A program made the translations under genes and the position numbers. DNA of 64,000 nt from AC-32 sp963716865 (GTDB lineage: Bacteria; Actinomycetota; Thermoleophilia; Gaiellales; Gaiellaceae). Positions 8,401-16,391 of this stretch are shown in pieces. The stretch is taken from NCBI GenBank assembly GCA_963716865.1, contig CAVQUF010000004.1:806001-870000 (forward strand). The letters are read 5' to 3'. Position 1 is the stretch's first letter, and each line of letters opens with the position of its first letter. Under the pieces are notes generated by a model. That model ran no database searches, was not told where the DNA came from, and was given only the letters and a program-made list of their open reading frames with translations.

Positions 8401-10494
8401 GTGGCGGTCGACGTCTCTCTCCCGCGCCCGCAGGCGTTCGGGCGCGCGGCGTCGGTCCCCGCGCGCCTCGTGCTCGCCGGGATCGTCGCGGTCAGCTTCG
8501 CGCTCCGGTTCGCGGCAGCGCTCGTCCACACGACCCCGCTCTACTTCCCGGACGAGTACATCTACTCGGGGATCGCCCGCTCGTTCGCCGAGAGCGGGCG
8601 CCCGCTGATCCGCGACCATCCTGCGAACTTCCCGGCGCTACTCGAGCCGCTGCTCGCCTCGCCGTTCTGGCTCTTCCACGACCCGGAGCTCGCGTACCGG
8701 CTGACGCAGGCGGAGAACGCGCTCGCGATGTCGCTCGCTGCGATCCCCGTCTACCTGCTCGTGCGCAGGCTCGACGGCGGGCAGTGGGCGGCGCTCGCAG
8801 GGGCCGCGCTGGCCGTCGTCTCGCCGGATCTGTTCTTCACCTCGTTCGTGCTCGCGGACGCGATCGCCTACCCGCTCGTGCTCGGCGCGGTCTATCTCGG
8901 GGTCTGCGCGCTCTCGCGGCCGACCCGCGGCGCGCAGCTCGGGTTCGCCGCGCTGGCCGGGCTCGCCACGTTCGCCCGCGTCCAGTACGTCTTCCTGCCG
9001 GTCGTCTTCCTCGCCGCCGCCTTCGTGGTCGAGCACGGGTCGGCGCGCCGGTTCGTCCGGCGCTTCCGGCTCTCGCTCATCGTCTATGCCGTCCCCCTCG
9101 TGCTCGTCACGGCGCTCGGGCCGAAGCGGGTGCTCGGCTACTACTCGGGCGTCGTCGACCTCGGGATCAAGCCGCTCGTGATCGGACACTGGCTCGGGAC
9201 CGACGCCCTGCTGCTCGCCTACGCGACGGGCGTCGCGCTCGTCCCGGGCGCGCTCGCGGGTCTCGCGGTCTCCCTCTGGCGCCCGCGGCTGCGCGAGCAG
9301 ACCGGCTACGCAGCACTCGTGGTCGGCGTGCTACTCGCGCTCTTCGCCGAGGCGGGGCTCTATGCGGCCAGCGGCAGCGACCGCTTTCAGGAGCGCTACC
9401 TGATGATCCTGCTGCCGCTCGTCTTCCCGGCCTTCTGGATCTGGTTCCAGCGGGGCCGCCCGTGGGCGAAGGCGGTCGCCGTCCTCGCCCTGGGGCTGAT
9501 CGTGCTCGCGGCGCGCGTGCCCCTGTCCGGGTACACGATCAGCGACGCGAAGCAGGACTCGCCGTTCCTGCTCTCTGCCTTCCGGCTGGAGCGGGCGATG
9601 GGGATCGGCGACGGCTCCCTGCTGATCGCGGTCGTCGCCACGCTGCTCGCCGGGCTCGCGGTCGCGGCGTGTTTCCGGCCCGCTTTCGCGCGCTGGGCTG
9701 TGGCCGGGACGATCGTCGCCTCGGGCTTCGTGTCGTTCGGCGCCGTCGCCTTCGACAGCCACGTCGTCCGCTCGGTGCGGACCTCCCTGCTTCCGACCGA
9801 CGCGCGCTGGGTCGACCATTCCGGCCTCGGCGACGTGGCGCTGCTCCAGACGCCTGGCACGCCGCACGCCGCCGCGCACGAGCAGCTGTTCTGGAACCAC
9901 TCGCTGAAGCGCGTCTACTTCCTCGACGACGCGTCGCCCATCGACGCCTTCGGCTCGCCGCGCGTGCGCGCTACCCGGGACGGCCGCATCCTGTCCCGCG
10001 CCGGAGCGCTGCGCGGCCCTCTTCTGATCTCGAACTACGCCGTACGGGTGCAGCTCGCGAACGCCGTCCGGGTCGCACGAGGCGCGAACTACGAGCTCTG
10101 GCGCCCGCTCGGGACGCCGCGCTTCGCCTTCTTCGTCGGCGGCCTCTACCAGGACGGCTGGCTCGCCCAGAGCGGGCACATCACGGTCTGGCCGGCCCGA
10201 AACGGGCGCGTTCGAGGCGCGCTGAGGCTGCCGCTGTCGCTGCCGCCGAAGCCCCGCTCGGAGAAAACCGTTCTCCAGCTACACGGTCCCGGCGTCGACC
10301 GCCGCGTGACCGTCCTGCCGGGCAAGAGCGTCGTGCTCACGCTGCCCGTCTCCCACCGTGGCCCGTGGACGCTGAACTTCCACACCGACCGCCCCGGCTA
10401 CCTCGCCGACGCGCGCGCGATCAGCGTGATGGCGGGCATGCCGACCTTCGCCGGCCTCTTCTGCGGCACGTCCCCGCCGACGAAAACCGTCTAG
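8401..10494 (+). CDS. Polytopic membrane protein, GT-C glycosyltransferase-like
   Basis: 697 aa with about ten or more hydrophobic helices in the first 440 residues and a soluble C-terminal half. The first periplasmic loop has TTPLYFPDEYIYSGIARSF, the acidic loop-1 motif typical of GT39/ArnT-like GT-C enzymes that use polyprenyl-phosphate sugars. The C-terminal part (VWPARNGRVRG, LPVSHRGPWTLNFHTDRPGY) looks like a beta-rich carbohydrate-type domain. GTG 8401 is the first plausible start and no clear Shine-Dalgarno is present. The pairing with the divergent sulfatase-fold gene suggests envelope glycan work (inference). Confidence 0.75.
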   Translation: MAVDVSLPRPQAFGRAASVPARLVLAGIVAVSFALRFAAALVHTTPLYFPDEYIYSGIARSFAESGRPLIRDHPANFPALLEPLLASPFWLFHDPELAYRLTQAENALAMSLAAIPVYLLVRRLDGGQWAALAGAALAVVSPDLFFTSFVLADAIAYPLVLGAVYLGVCALSRPTRGAQLGFAALAGLATFARVQYVFLPVVFLAAAFVVEHGSARRFVRRFRLSLIVYAVPLVLVTALGPKRVLGYYSGVVDLGIKPLVIGHWLGTDALLLAYATGVALVPGALAGLAVSLWRPRLREQTGYAALVVGVLLALFAEAGLYAASGSDRFQERYLMILLPLVFPAFWIWFQRGRPWAKAVAVLALGLIVLAARVPLSGYTISDAKQDSPFLLSAFRLERAMGIGDGSLLIAVVATLLAGLAVAACFRPAFARWAVAGTIVASGFVSFGAVAFDSHVVRSVRTSLLPTDARWVDHSGLGDVALLQTPGTPHAAAHEQLFWNHSLKRVYFLDDASPIDAFGSPRVRATRDGRILSRAGALRGPLLISNYAVRVQLANAVRVARGANYELWRPLGTPRFAFFVGGLYQDGWLAQSGHITVWPARNGRVRGALRLPLSLPPKPRSEKTVLQLHGPGVDRRVTVLPGKSVVLTLPVSHRGPWTLNFHTDRPGYLADARAISVMAGMPTFAGLFCGTSPPTKTV

Positions 10495-10514
10495 CGACGA
10501 CCGCTTGCCGTTCC

Positions 10515-10545
10515 CCCTCTTAGTAACAGACTGTTACTAAGAGGG
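10515..10545. repeat. Palindrome family copy A (GTAACAG-A-CTGTTAC core)
   Basis: Perfect inverted repeat with 15 bp arms around a central A, starting 21 bp after the stop of the GT-C-like gene. It is the longest of four copies; the others are at 28137-28157, 29805-29819 and 37528-37544. Confidence 0.75.
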
Positions 10546-10798
10546 TTAGGACTGGCATAACGACTACCTGGTCGAGTAGAGCCAGGCGTAGTCGTGGTGC
10601 TTCTTCGTCTTCGTGCTCGAGATCTTCGCTGAGCGTCACGAGGCAGCAGCATAGGCGGCATGCCGGCGACAACGGATCGCCGCCGGAGCCGGGCTTTGCC
10701 CGGCTGGAGGCGCACCAACGCAATCTCTGAGCGAAGCCAGAGCCAGTCGCCGGCTCCTGAAACGCCAGAAGCAAGCCTCCGCGATGAAGGAGGGGGTC

Positions 10799-10828
10799 AC
10801 ACGGGGAAACCAGGGGCTTCCCCCGTGT
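10799..10828 (-). terminator. Probable terminator hairpin after rpoD
   Basis: Arms ACACGGGG (10799-10806) and CCCCGTGT (10821-10828) with a 14 nt loop, directly behind the rpoD stop at 10831. No U-tract, as is common in high-GC actinobacteria. Confidence 0.5.
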
Positions 10829-10830
10829 TC

Positions 10831-11925
10831 CTAGACGCAGTCTTTGAGCCCCTGCGCCTCGGGCAGGGACTCGAGCTTCTTGAGCGTGTTGTTCTCGATC
10901 TGGCGGATCCGCTCGCGGGTGACGCCGAACGCGCGGCCGACCTCCTCCAGCGTGCACGGCTGCGCGCCCGAGAGCCCGAAGCGGAGCTCGATCACCTTGC
11001 GGTCGCGCTCCGGCAGCGAGGCCAGCGCGTTCTCGATGTCCTCCCGGCGGAGCGAGACCGACGCGGTGTCGAACGGCGACTCGGCCTGCTCGTCCTGGAC
11101 GAAGTCGCCGAGCTCGGAGTCCTCCTCCTCGCCGATCGGCTTCTCCAGCGAGACCGGGTGCTGCGCCATGCGCAGGATGTCGCGCACCTCGACCGTCGTC
11201 ATCTCGAGCTCGCCGGCGATCTCGTCGGGCCGGGGCTCGCGGCCGAGGCGCTGTACGAGCTGGCGCTCGATGTGCACGACCTTGTTCAGCTTCTCGACCA
11301 TGTGCACGGGGATCCGGATCGTGCGGGCCTTGTCCGCGATCGCGCGGGTGACGGCCTGCCGGATCCACCACGTGGCGTAGGTCGAGAACTTGTAGCCCTT
11401 GCGGTAGTCGAACTTCTCGACCGCGCGGATGAGGCCGAGCGACCCCTCCTGAATCAGGTCGAGGAAGCTGAGGCCGCGTCCGAGGTAGGACTTGGCGATC
11501 GAGACGACGAGGCGGAGGTTCGCCTCGATCATCTGCGTCTTCGCGATCATGTCGCCGCGCTCGATCCGCTTGGCCAGGTAGACCTCCTGGTCGGCGGTCA
11601 GGAGCGGCACCTTGCCGATCTCGCGCAGGTAGAGCCGCAGCGAGTCGAGGCTCGGCTCGACGGTCAGGTCGAGCTTTGGCCCTTTCTCCTCCTCTGCCAG
11701 CGCCGGCTGCTCGTGCGGCGGATGCTTGTGCTGCTCCCCTTCGACCAGCTCGATCGAGTGGTCGATCAGGTAGGTGTAGAAGTCCTCGATCTGCTCCTTG
11801 CTGAGCTCGACCTCTTCGAGGCCGGAAACGATCTCGTCGTACGTGAGAAAGCCCTTCTCGGTGCCGTCTTGAACGAGCTTGTGAAGCTCTTCGACGTCCG
11901 GAAGGGAGATGTCGACGGTGAGCAC
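10831..11925 (-). CDS. rpoD: Primary RNA polymerase sigma factor, sigma-70 family
   Basis: 364 aa. Short region 1.1-like N-terminus (residues 1-70), region 1.2 (DSLRLYLREIGKVPLL), region 2 with YKFSTYATWWIRQAVTRAI (-10 recognition and melting), region 3 (IRIPVHMVEKLNK), and region 4 with LEEVGRAFGVTRERIRQIE (-35 recognition helix). GTG 11925 is chosen because GGAGG stands 4 nt upstream and the reading begins LTVDISLPDVEELH; the open frame upstream is a shadow of the asparaginase gene. Group 1 is most likely from the complete region 1.2-4.2 set and length, though a group 2 paralogue elsewhere cannot be excluded. Confidence 0.9.
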   Translation of the reverse strand: MLTVDISLPDVEELHKLVQDGTEKGFLTYDEIVSGLEEVELSKEQIEDFYTYLIDHSIELVEGEQHKHPPHEQPALAEEEKGPKLDLTVEPSLDSLRLYLREIGKVPLLTADQEVYLAKRIERGDMIAKTQMIEANLRLVVSIAKSYLGRGLSFLDLIQEGSLGLIRAVEKFDYRKGYKFSTYATWWIRQAVTRAIADKARTIRIPVHMVEKLNKVVHIERQLVQRLGREPRPDEIAGELEMTTVEVRDILRMAQHPVSLEKPIGEEEDSELGDFVQDEQAESPFDTASVSLRREDIENALASLPERDRKVIELRFGLSGAQPCTLEEVGRAFGVTRERIRQIENNTLKKLESLPEAQGLKDCV

Positions 11926-12024
11926 TTGACCTCCGGCTGTCTCGCGGCTTGGCTCCAACGCACTACCCAAAACGACGAAAGCCGGAATCGCTCTCTCCCC
12001 GGCTCCCCCCTCGCCGCGTCGGAT

Positions 12025-12054
12025 GTTACACAGGAAATCGCTATTTCGGAACAA
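12025..12054 (-). promoter_or_regulatory. Possible rpoD promoter
   Basis: The 134 bp gap before rpoD holds an unusually AT-rich block. On the minus strand it reads TTGTTC, 18 nt, TGTAAC, which resembles sigma-70 -35 and -10 boxes. Weak match; listed because it is the only AT-rich patch there. Confidence 0.25.
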
Positions 12055-12059
12055 TTTCT

Positions 12060-12956
12060 TTACAGAATCACGAGGCTGCCTGCGACCTCGCCGCGGCTGT
12101 TCTCCAGCGGAACCTCGGCAAATTCGGGCAGGTTCAGGCCCAGGGTCGCGCCGAAAGCGGCCAGCGCCGGCCGCAGCGCCCGCGAGTTTCCGTCCGCGAC
12201 CTTGACCGCGAGCCCGAGGCCGTCGGCAGACGCGCCGCACATCAGGCCTTCCGCGCCGCCCTTCGCGATCCAGCCCGGAAGCATCCGCATCAGCTCCGTG
12301 TCCGTCCCTCCCTCGCCGCCCACGAGGTCGGGCCTGGCGCGCATCGCGGCCGCGACCCGGTCGGCTCCGTCGAGCCGGTCGAGACGGTCGAACCGGGAGA
12401 ACGCAAAGGCTGCGCGCTCGAGCGGAATCGCGAAGCAGGGCACCCCGCACCCGTCGATCCCCGTCGCGACCTCTTCCGGCGGCATTCCGGCCGCGTTCGC
12501 GACCTCGCCCAGGAGCTCGCGCTGGAGCGGGTGGTCGACCCGGAAGTAGCCCGCGACGGTCCAGCCCCGCGCGCGGCAGACGGCGATCATCGCTGCGTGC
12601 TTGCCCGAGCAGTTGTGGTAGACGGGCTCGGGCGGGCGCCCGGGCTGGAGGCCGCACTCGAGCTCACCCTCGCTGCCGCCGGTGGCGCGCAGGAGGGCGC
12701 GGACCGCCTCGACGTGCATGGCCGTGCCGAAGTGGGAGGCGGCTGCGATCGCCAGGTCCCCGGTGCCGAGGTCGTCGCGCTCGCGCGCGAGCGGAAGCGC
12801 CTGGATCGGCTTCGCGGAGGAGCGGAGGGAAGCGGAGAGCCCGGGATCTCCCGCCGCGGCGACGATCGAGCCGTCCCGGACGGCGACGGCGTGGACGCGA
12901 TGCACGGACTCGACGATCTCCCCGCGCCTGACGGCTACGCTGAGCGGCTCCGCCAT
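12060..12956 (-). CDS. Asparaginase, Rhizobium etli AnsA type
   Basis: Thermolabile-asparaginase family (PF06089), hydrolysing L-asparagine to aspartate and ammonia. Motifs: SSAKPIQALP near the N-terminus, HNCSGKHAAM, and DGCGVPCFAIPL, the Ser/Lys and Cys/zinc-site blocks of this family; it is unrelated to the E. coli AnsA/AnsB fold. 298 aa, normal length. ATG 12956 lies 14 bp from the GTG of the divergent glycosylase gene, so both promoters overlap. Confidence 0.88.
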   Translation of the reverse strand: MAEPLSVAVRRGEIVESVHRVHAVAVRDGSIVAAAGDPGLSASLRSSAKPIQALPLARERDDLGTGDLAIAAASHFGTAMHVEAVRALLRATGGSEGELECGLQPGRPPEPVYHNCSGKHAAMIAVCRARGWTVAGYFRVDHPLQRELLGEVANAAGMPPEEVATGIDGCGVPCFAIPLERAAFAFSRFDRLDRLDGADRVAAAMRARPDLVGGEGGTDTELMRMLPGWIAKGGAEGLMCGASADGLGLAVKVADGNSRALRPALAAFGATLGLNLPEFAEVPLENSRGEVAGSLVIL

Positions 12957-12970
12957 GGCCGGGAGCCTAC

Positions 12971-13798
12971 GTGCCTGAACTCCCCGAGGTAGAGGCGCAG
13001 CGACGGGCGCTCGACGAGCCCGTCCGTGCGTTCCCGGTCGAGCGCGCCGGGCCAGCGCACGTGGCGACGCTGAAGACGTTCGACCCGCCGCTCGCGGCAC
13101 TCGAGGGCCGTCGGCTGGCCGGTGCGGAGCGGCGGGGAAAGCGGCTCCTGCTTCCGACCGACGACGGCGAGCTCGTCCTGCTCGTGCACCAGATGACGCG
13201 CGGCCGGCTCCGCTATCTCGGCGCCGGCGAGAAGGGGCCGAAGACCCCCGCGTTCCGGCTGGGCTTCCAGGGCGGCGGCCAGCTCGTGCTCACGGAGACG
13301 GGAGCAAAGAAGCGCGCGGGCGTCTGGCTCCTGACGCCGGAGGCGGCCGAGGCGGAGCTGGCGCACCTCGGCCCGGACGCGCTCGACCTCGGCCCCGAGC
13401 GGCTCGCCGAGATCCTGGGCCGCGACCAGCGCCGCCTGCATTCGCTGCTCCGCGACCAGCGTGCGCTCGCGGGCATCGGCCGCGCCTGGGCGAACGAGAT
13501 CCTGCACAAAGCGCAAGTGTCTCCGTTCGCCGTGTCCGGGGGACTGTCCCCGGGACACGTCCGGACCCTCGCGGACGCGATCGACTCCGAGCTGCGACGC
13601 GGGCTCGAGCTGCGCGAGCGCGGCGCGAAGGACTCGAAGGTCTACCGCGTCCACGACCGCCTCGGCGAGCCCTGCTACGTCTGCGGCGCGCCGATCGCAC
13701 GCGTCGACTTCGAGGAGCACACGATCTACTACTGCCCCGAGTGCCAGACAGGCGGACGCGTGCTCAAGGACCGCCGGCTCTCCCGGCTGCTGCGCTAG
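12971..13798 (+). CDS. DNA-formamidopyrimidine glycosylase family protein (Fpg/Nei)
   Basis: Base-excision repair glycosylase/AP lyase. It begins MPELPEVEAQRRAL, whose Pro2 (after Met removal, Pro1) and Glu are catalytic; the H2TH region is near GIGRAWANEILHKAQVSPF, and the C-terminal zinc finger is CYVCGAP...YYCPECQ. 275 aa, full length. Whether it prefers 8-oxoguanine (Fpg) or oxidised pyrimidines (Nei) cannot be decided here. Divergent from the asparaginase gene. Confidence 0.9.
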   Translation: MPELPEVEAQRRALDEPVRAFPVERAGPAHVATLKTFDPPLAALEGRRLAGAERRGKRLLLPTDDGELVLLVHQMTRGRLRYLGAGEKGPKTPAFRLGFQGGGQLVLTETGAKKRAGVWLLTPEAAEAELAHLGPDALDLGPERLAEILGRDQRRLHSLLRDQRALAGIGRAWANEILHKAQVSPFAVSGGLSPGHVRTLADAIDSELRRGLELRERGAKDSKVYRVHDRLGEPCYVCGAPIARVDFEEHTIYYCPECQTGGRVLKDRRLSRLLR

Positions 13799-13819
13799 CG
13801 TCGAACGCGAGGCCGCGCG

Positions 13820-14710
13820 CTAGGCGACGGGCGCGCCGACGAGCCAGTCGAGCACGGTCGCCCACTCGTCGACAAGGAAGTGGCCGGAGCCCTCGAGCAC
13901 CTCGAAGCGCGCGTTCGGCAGTCGGCTCGCGACGTACTCGCCGTGGCTCCGGGGCGCGAGCACGTCCAGCTCGCCCTGCCAGAGCGCGACCTCGGCCGTC
14001 ACGTCCTCGGGCTCGAACCCCCACGACTTGGCGAACGCGAGGTCGTCGTCCGCCCATCCCCGCACGCCCTGCCGGGCGGCCTCGACGAACGAGTCGAGCG
14101 TGGCGGCGCGGAACTCCTCGCGCGAGCCGATCTCCCGGTCGGCCTCCGGCAGCTCGGACAGAATCGCGTCGAGCACTGCTTCGGGGTCGCGGTGGAACTC
14201 GTCGACGTACGGCTGGATGAAGGCCTCGATCGCCTCCTGCCCCTCTAGCGCCGCGTTGAACTCCTTCACGTTCAGCTCGGCGAGGCCGTCGAAGAAGTCG
14301 AAGTCGGAGGCGTCCGACGGCGCCGGCGTGACCAGGGCGCCCACGCGCACGACGCGGTCGCCGAGCAGAGCCCCGCAAGCGAGCGCATGCGGCGCGCCGC
14401 CGGACCCGCCGGTGACCGCGAAGCGGTCGAAGCCGAGCGCGTCGACGATCGCCTCGACGTCGGCGGCCGCGTCGGCCACGGACCGACCGATCATCGGGTC
14501 CGAGAGACCGTAGCCGGGCCGGTCGTACGCGACCCAGCGAACCCCGTGGCGCTCGTAGAGCCCCAGATCGGGGTGCCGCGAGAACCGGCTCCCGGGCGTG
14601 CCGTGGCAGGCGATGACCGGCACGCCCTCGGCCGACCCACGCTCGACGAACGCGAGCGTGCGGCCGTCCGGCGCCTTGGCGGTTCCCTCGCGTTCCACGG
14701 GCGGGATCAT
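13820..14710 (-). CDS. Alpha/beta hydrolase
   Basis: About 296 aa alpha/beta-hydrolase fold: oxyanion motif ACHGTPGSRFS, nucleophile elbow TGGSGGAPHAL (Ser), late acid in WQGELDVLAPRSH, and catalytic His in LEGSGHFLVDEW. The ATG overlaps the TGA of the hydroxyacid oxidase gene (ATGA), so the two are translationally coupled. Substrate unknown; the oxidase partner hints at a small ester or lactone (weak inference). Confidence 0.85.
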   Translation of the reverse strand: MIPPVEREGTAKAPDGRTLAFVERGSAEGVPVIACHGTPGSRFSRHPDLGLYERHGVRWVAYDRPGYGLSDPMIGRSVADAAADVEAIVDALGFDRFAVTGGSGGAPHALACGALLGDRVVRVGALVTPAPSDASDFDFFDGLAELNVKEFNAALEGQEAIEAFIQPYVDEFHRDPEAVLDAILSELPEADREIGSREEFRAATLDSFVEAARQGVRGWADDDLAFAKSWGFEPEDVTAEVALWQGELDVLAPRSHGEYVASRLPNARFEVLEGSGHFLVDEWATVLDWLVGAPVA

Positions 14711-15786
14711 ACGGACGGCCCCGCCGCCCGCCGCACGTGTGCACGCGTTACGTCGCCGGGAGCTCGCGCTCCGAGCAGCTGGAGCCCGAGCTCGATCTCG
14801 GCGCGCAGCAGCTCGAGGACCCGCGCAGCCCCCTCCTCGCCGCCCGCCGCCAGCCCCCAGATCACGGCACGGCCGGCCAGCACCGCCCGCGCGCCGAGTG
14901 CAAGCGCCTTGAGCACGTCGATCCCGCGCCGGACGCCCCCGTCCACCAGCACCTCGACCCTCTCCCCAACAGCCTCGACCACCTCGGGGAGGATCTCGAG
15001 CGAGGCGGGCGCGCCGTCGAGCTGGCGCCCACCGTGGTTCGAGACGACGACCCCGGCCGCACCATGCTCCGCCGCGAGCAGCGCGTCCTCGGCCGTCTGC
15101 ACGCCCTTGATGACGAGGGGCAGCGGACAGCGGGAGCGGAGCCACTCGAGGTCGCTCCAGGTGAGAGACGCGTCAACGCTCTCGGCGAGCGCCGTATGGA
15201 AGTCCGCGCGCCTGAGCGCGACGGGCAGGTTCGGGACGGGCAGGTCGTCGGGAAGCACGAACGCCTCGCGCATGTCGCGCTCCCGCCGGCCCGCAACGGG
15301 GAGGTCGACCGTGAGCACGAGCGCGCGGAAGCCCGCTTCCACCACCGCGTCCACGAGCTCGCCCGTGAAGCCGCGGTCAGGCGACCAGTAGAGCTGGAAC
15401 CACTGCGGCGCCCCCGGGGCCGCAGCCGCGAGCTCGGCAGGGGTCACGCTCGCGAGCGTCGAGGCGCACATCACGGTCCCGGCAGCGGCCGCTGCGCGCG
15501 CAGTCGCGAGCTCGCCCTCGGGGTCGGCGAGGCGCTGGAAGGCCGTGGGCGCGACGAGCAGCGGCATCGAGACCTCCGTCCCGAGGACGGTCGTAGCGGT
15601 CGAGACCTCGCTCACGTCGACGAGGACCCGCGGGCGAAGCTCCCAGCCCGCGTAGGCCGCCGTGTTGGCGCGCAGCGTGCGCTCGTCGCCCGCGCCCCCG
15701 GCGAAGTAGGCGTAGGCGCCCGGATCGAGGCGCGCGCGGGCGGCCTCCTCGAACTCGGCGACGTTGAGCGGCTCCGTGCCCGTCAC
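14707..15786 (-). CDS. FMN-dependent alpha-hydroxy-acid oxidase/dehydrogenase
   Basis: 359 aa TIM-barrel flavoenzyme (LldD/glycolate oxidase/lactate oxidase family). Visible: AYAYFAGGAGDE near the N-terminus, LVAPTAFQRLADPEGE, LVIKGVQTAEDALLA (FMN Lys), and the signature VVVSNHGGRQLDG with the catalytic His and Arg, followed by LVDGGVRRGIDVLKAL. Oxidises an (S)-2-hydroxy acid to the 2-oxo acid. GTG 15786 overlaps the preceding TGA (GTGA), placing it in an operon with the kinase-like gene upstream and the hydrolase downstream. Confidence 0.9.
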   Translation of the reverse strand: MTGTEPLNVAEFEEAARARLDPGAYAYFAGGAGDERTLRANTAAYAGWELRPRVLVDVSEVSTATTVLGTEVSMPLLVAPTAFQRLADPEGELATARAAAAAGTVMCASTLASVTPAELAAAAPGAPQWFQLYWSPDRGFTGELVDAVVEAGFRALVLTVDLPVAGRRERDMREAFVLPDDLPVPNLPVALRRADFHTALAESVDASLTWSDLEWLRSRCPLPLVIKGVQTAEDALLAAEHGAAGVVVSNHGGRQLDGAPASLEILPEVVEAVGERVEVLVDGGVRRGIDVLKALALGARAVLAGRAVIWGLAAGGEEGAARVLELLRAEIELGLQLLGARAPGDVTRAHVRRAAGPSV

Positions 15787-16391
15787 GAGCCCGCGGGCCG
15801 GATCCTGAGCGTCTCGCCGTCCAGCTCGACCGAGCCGCCCTGGGCACCGAGGAGCCGGACGGCGATCGCGGCGCCGAGGTCGCGCAGGTCGGTGCCGAGC
15901 ACGACGGGAGCCGAGGCCGCCGTGATCGGAAAGAGCTCGAGCTCCGCGCCCCGAACGCTCAGCGTCACCTGCTCGAGCCCGCCGTGGCGGAGGGCACACC
16001 TGGCGAGCGCCGCCAGCGCGCGCTCGGTCGCGCCGGAGTCGACCTCGACCCCGGCGCCCTCGCCGTCGACGGCGACCCGCTCCTCGCCGAGCCTGGCGGC
16101 GGCCGCGCGCGCGAGCTCGAGCGTGTCCCGGTCCTTGCGAACCGGATCGAAGCGCCCGGCCGCGATCCGCGCGCCCAGAGCGAGCTCGTCGACGAGATCG
16201 GCGATCTGCTCGGAGGCCGAGTTGATCATCTCGACGTAGCGGGTGGCGGGCTCCTGAAGGTCGCCCTGGCGCGCGAGGGTCTGGGCGAAGCCGTGCACGG
16301 TCGCGAGCGGCGTGCGCAGGTCGTGGCACGCAAGCAGCACGAGGCGGGTGAACTGGTCGTCTTCGTTGACGTTGGTAGCGTTGTCGGCCAT
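15783..16391 (-). CDS. Degenerate sensor histidine kinase-like protein
   Basis: 202 aa. A HisKA helix with the phospho-acceptor motif LACHDLRTPLATVHGFAQT (His23) is intact. The following domain resembles a HATPase but has no recognisable Asn of the N box (the place reads LAALARCALRHGG) and no G1/G2 glycine loops; only the terminal helix-strand (LGAAIAVRLLGAQGGSVEL) is kept. It therefore probably dimerises and can carry phosphate but may not bind ATP. No sensor or membrane part. ATG 16391 shares its CATG with the start of the divergent folE2; GTG 16415 is the alternative. Confidence 0.7.
   Translation of the reverse strand: MADNATNVNEDDQFTRLVLLACHDLRTPLATVHGFAQTLARQGDLQEPATRYVEMINSASEQIADLVDELALGARIAAGRFDPVRKDRDTLELARAAAARLGEERVAVDGEGAGVEVDSGATERALAALARCALRHGGLEQVTLSVRGAELELFPITAASAPVVLGTDLRDLGAAIAVRLLGAQGGSVELDGETLRIRPAGS

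Larger units (their letters stand above)
10495..10830. other. Non-coding stretch between convergent genes, rich in hairpins
   Basis: 336 bp without a credible gene. It holds a 31 bp perfect palindrome (10515-10545), a stem at 10561-10594 (CGACTAC and CCTGG arms pairing with CCAGG and GTAGTCG), a GCCGGGC-TTT-GCCCGGC stem at 10688-10704 and the rpoD-side terminator stem at 10799-10828. It could be a 3' UTR pair, a small RNA or a decayed element. Confidence 0.5.

Noticed and set aside
10520..11371. Minus-strand frame running through the end of rpoD into the non-coding stretch
   Set aside because: It is an out-of-frame shadow of rpoD; the part beyond rpoD has no protein-like features.
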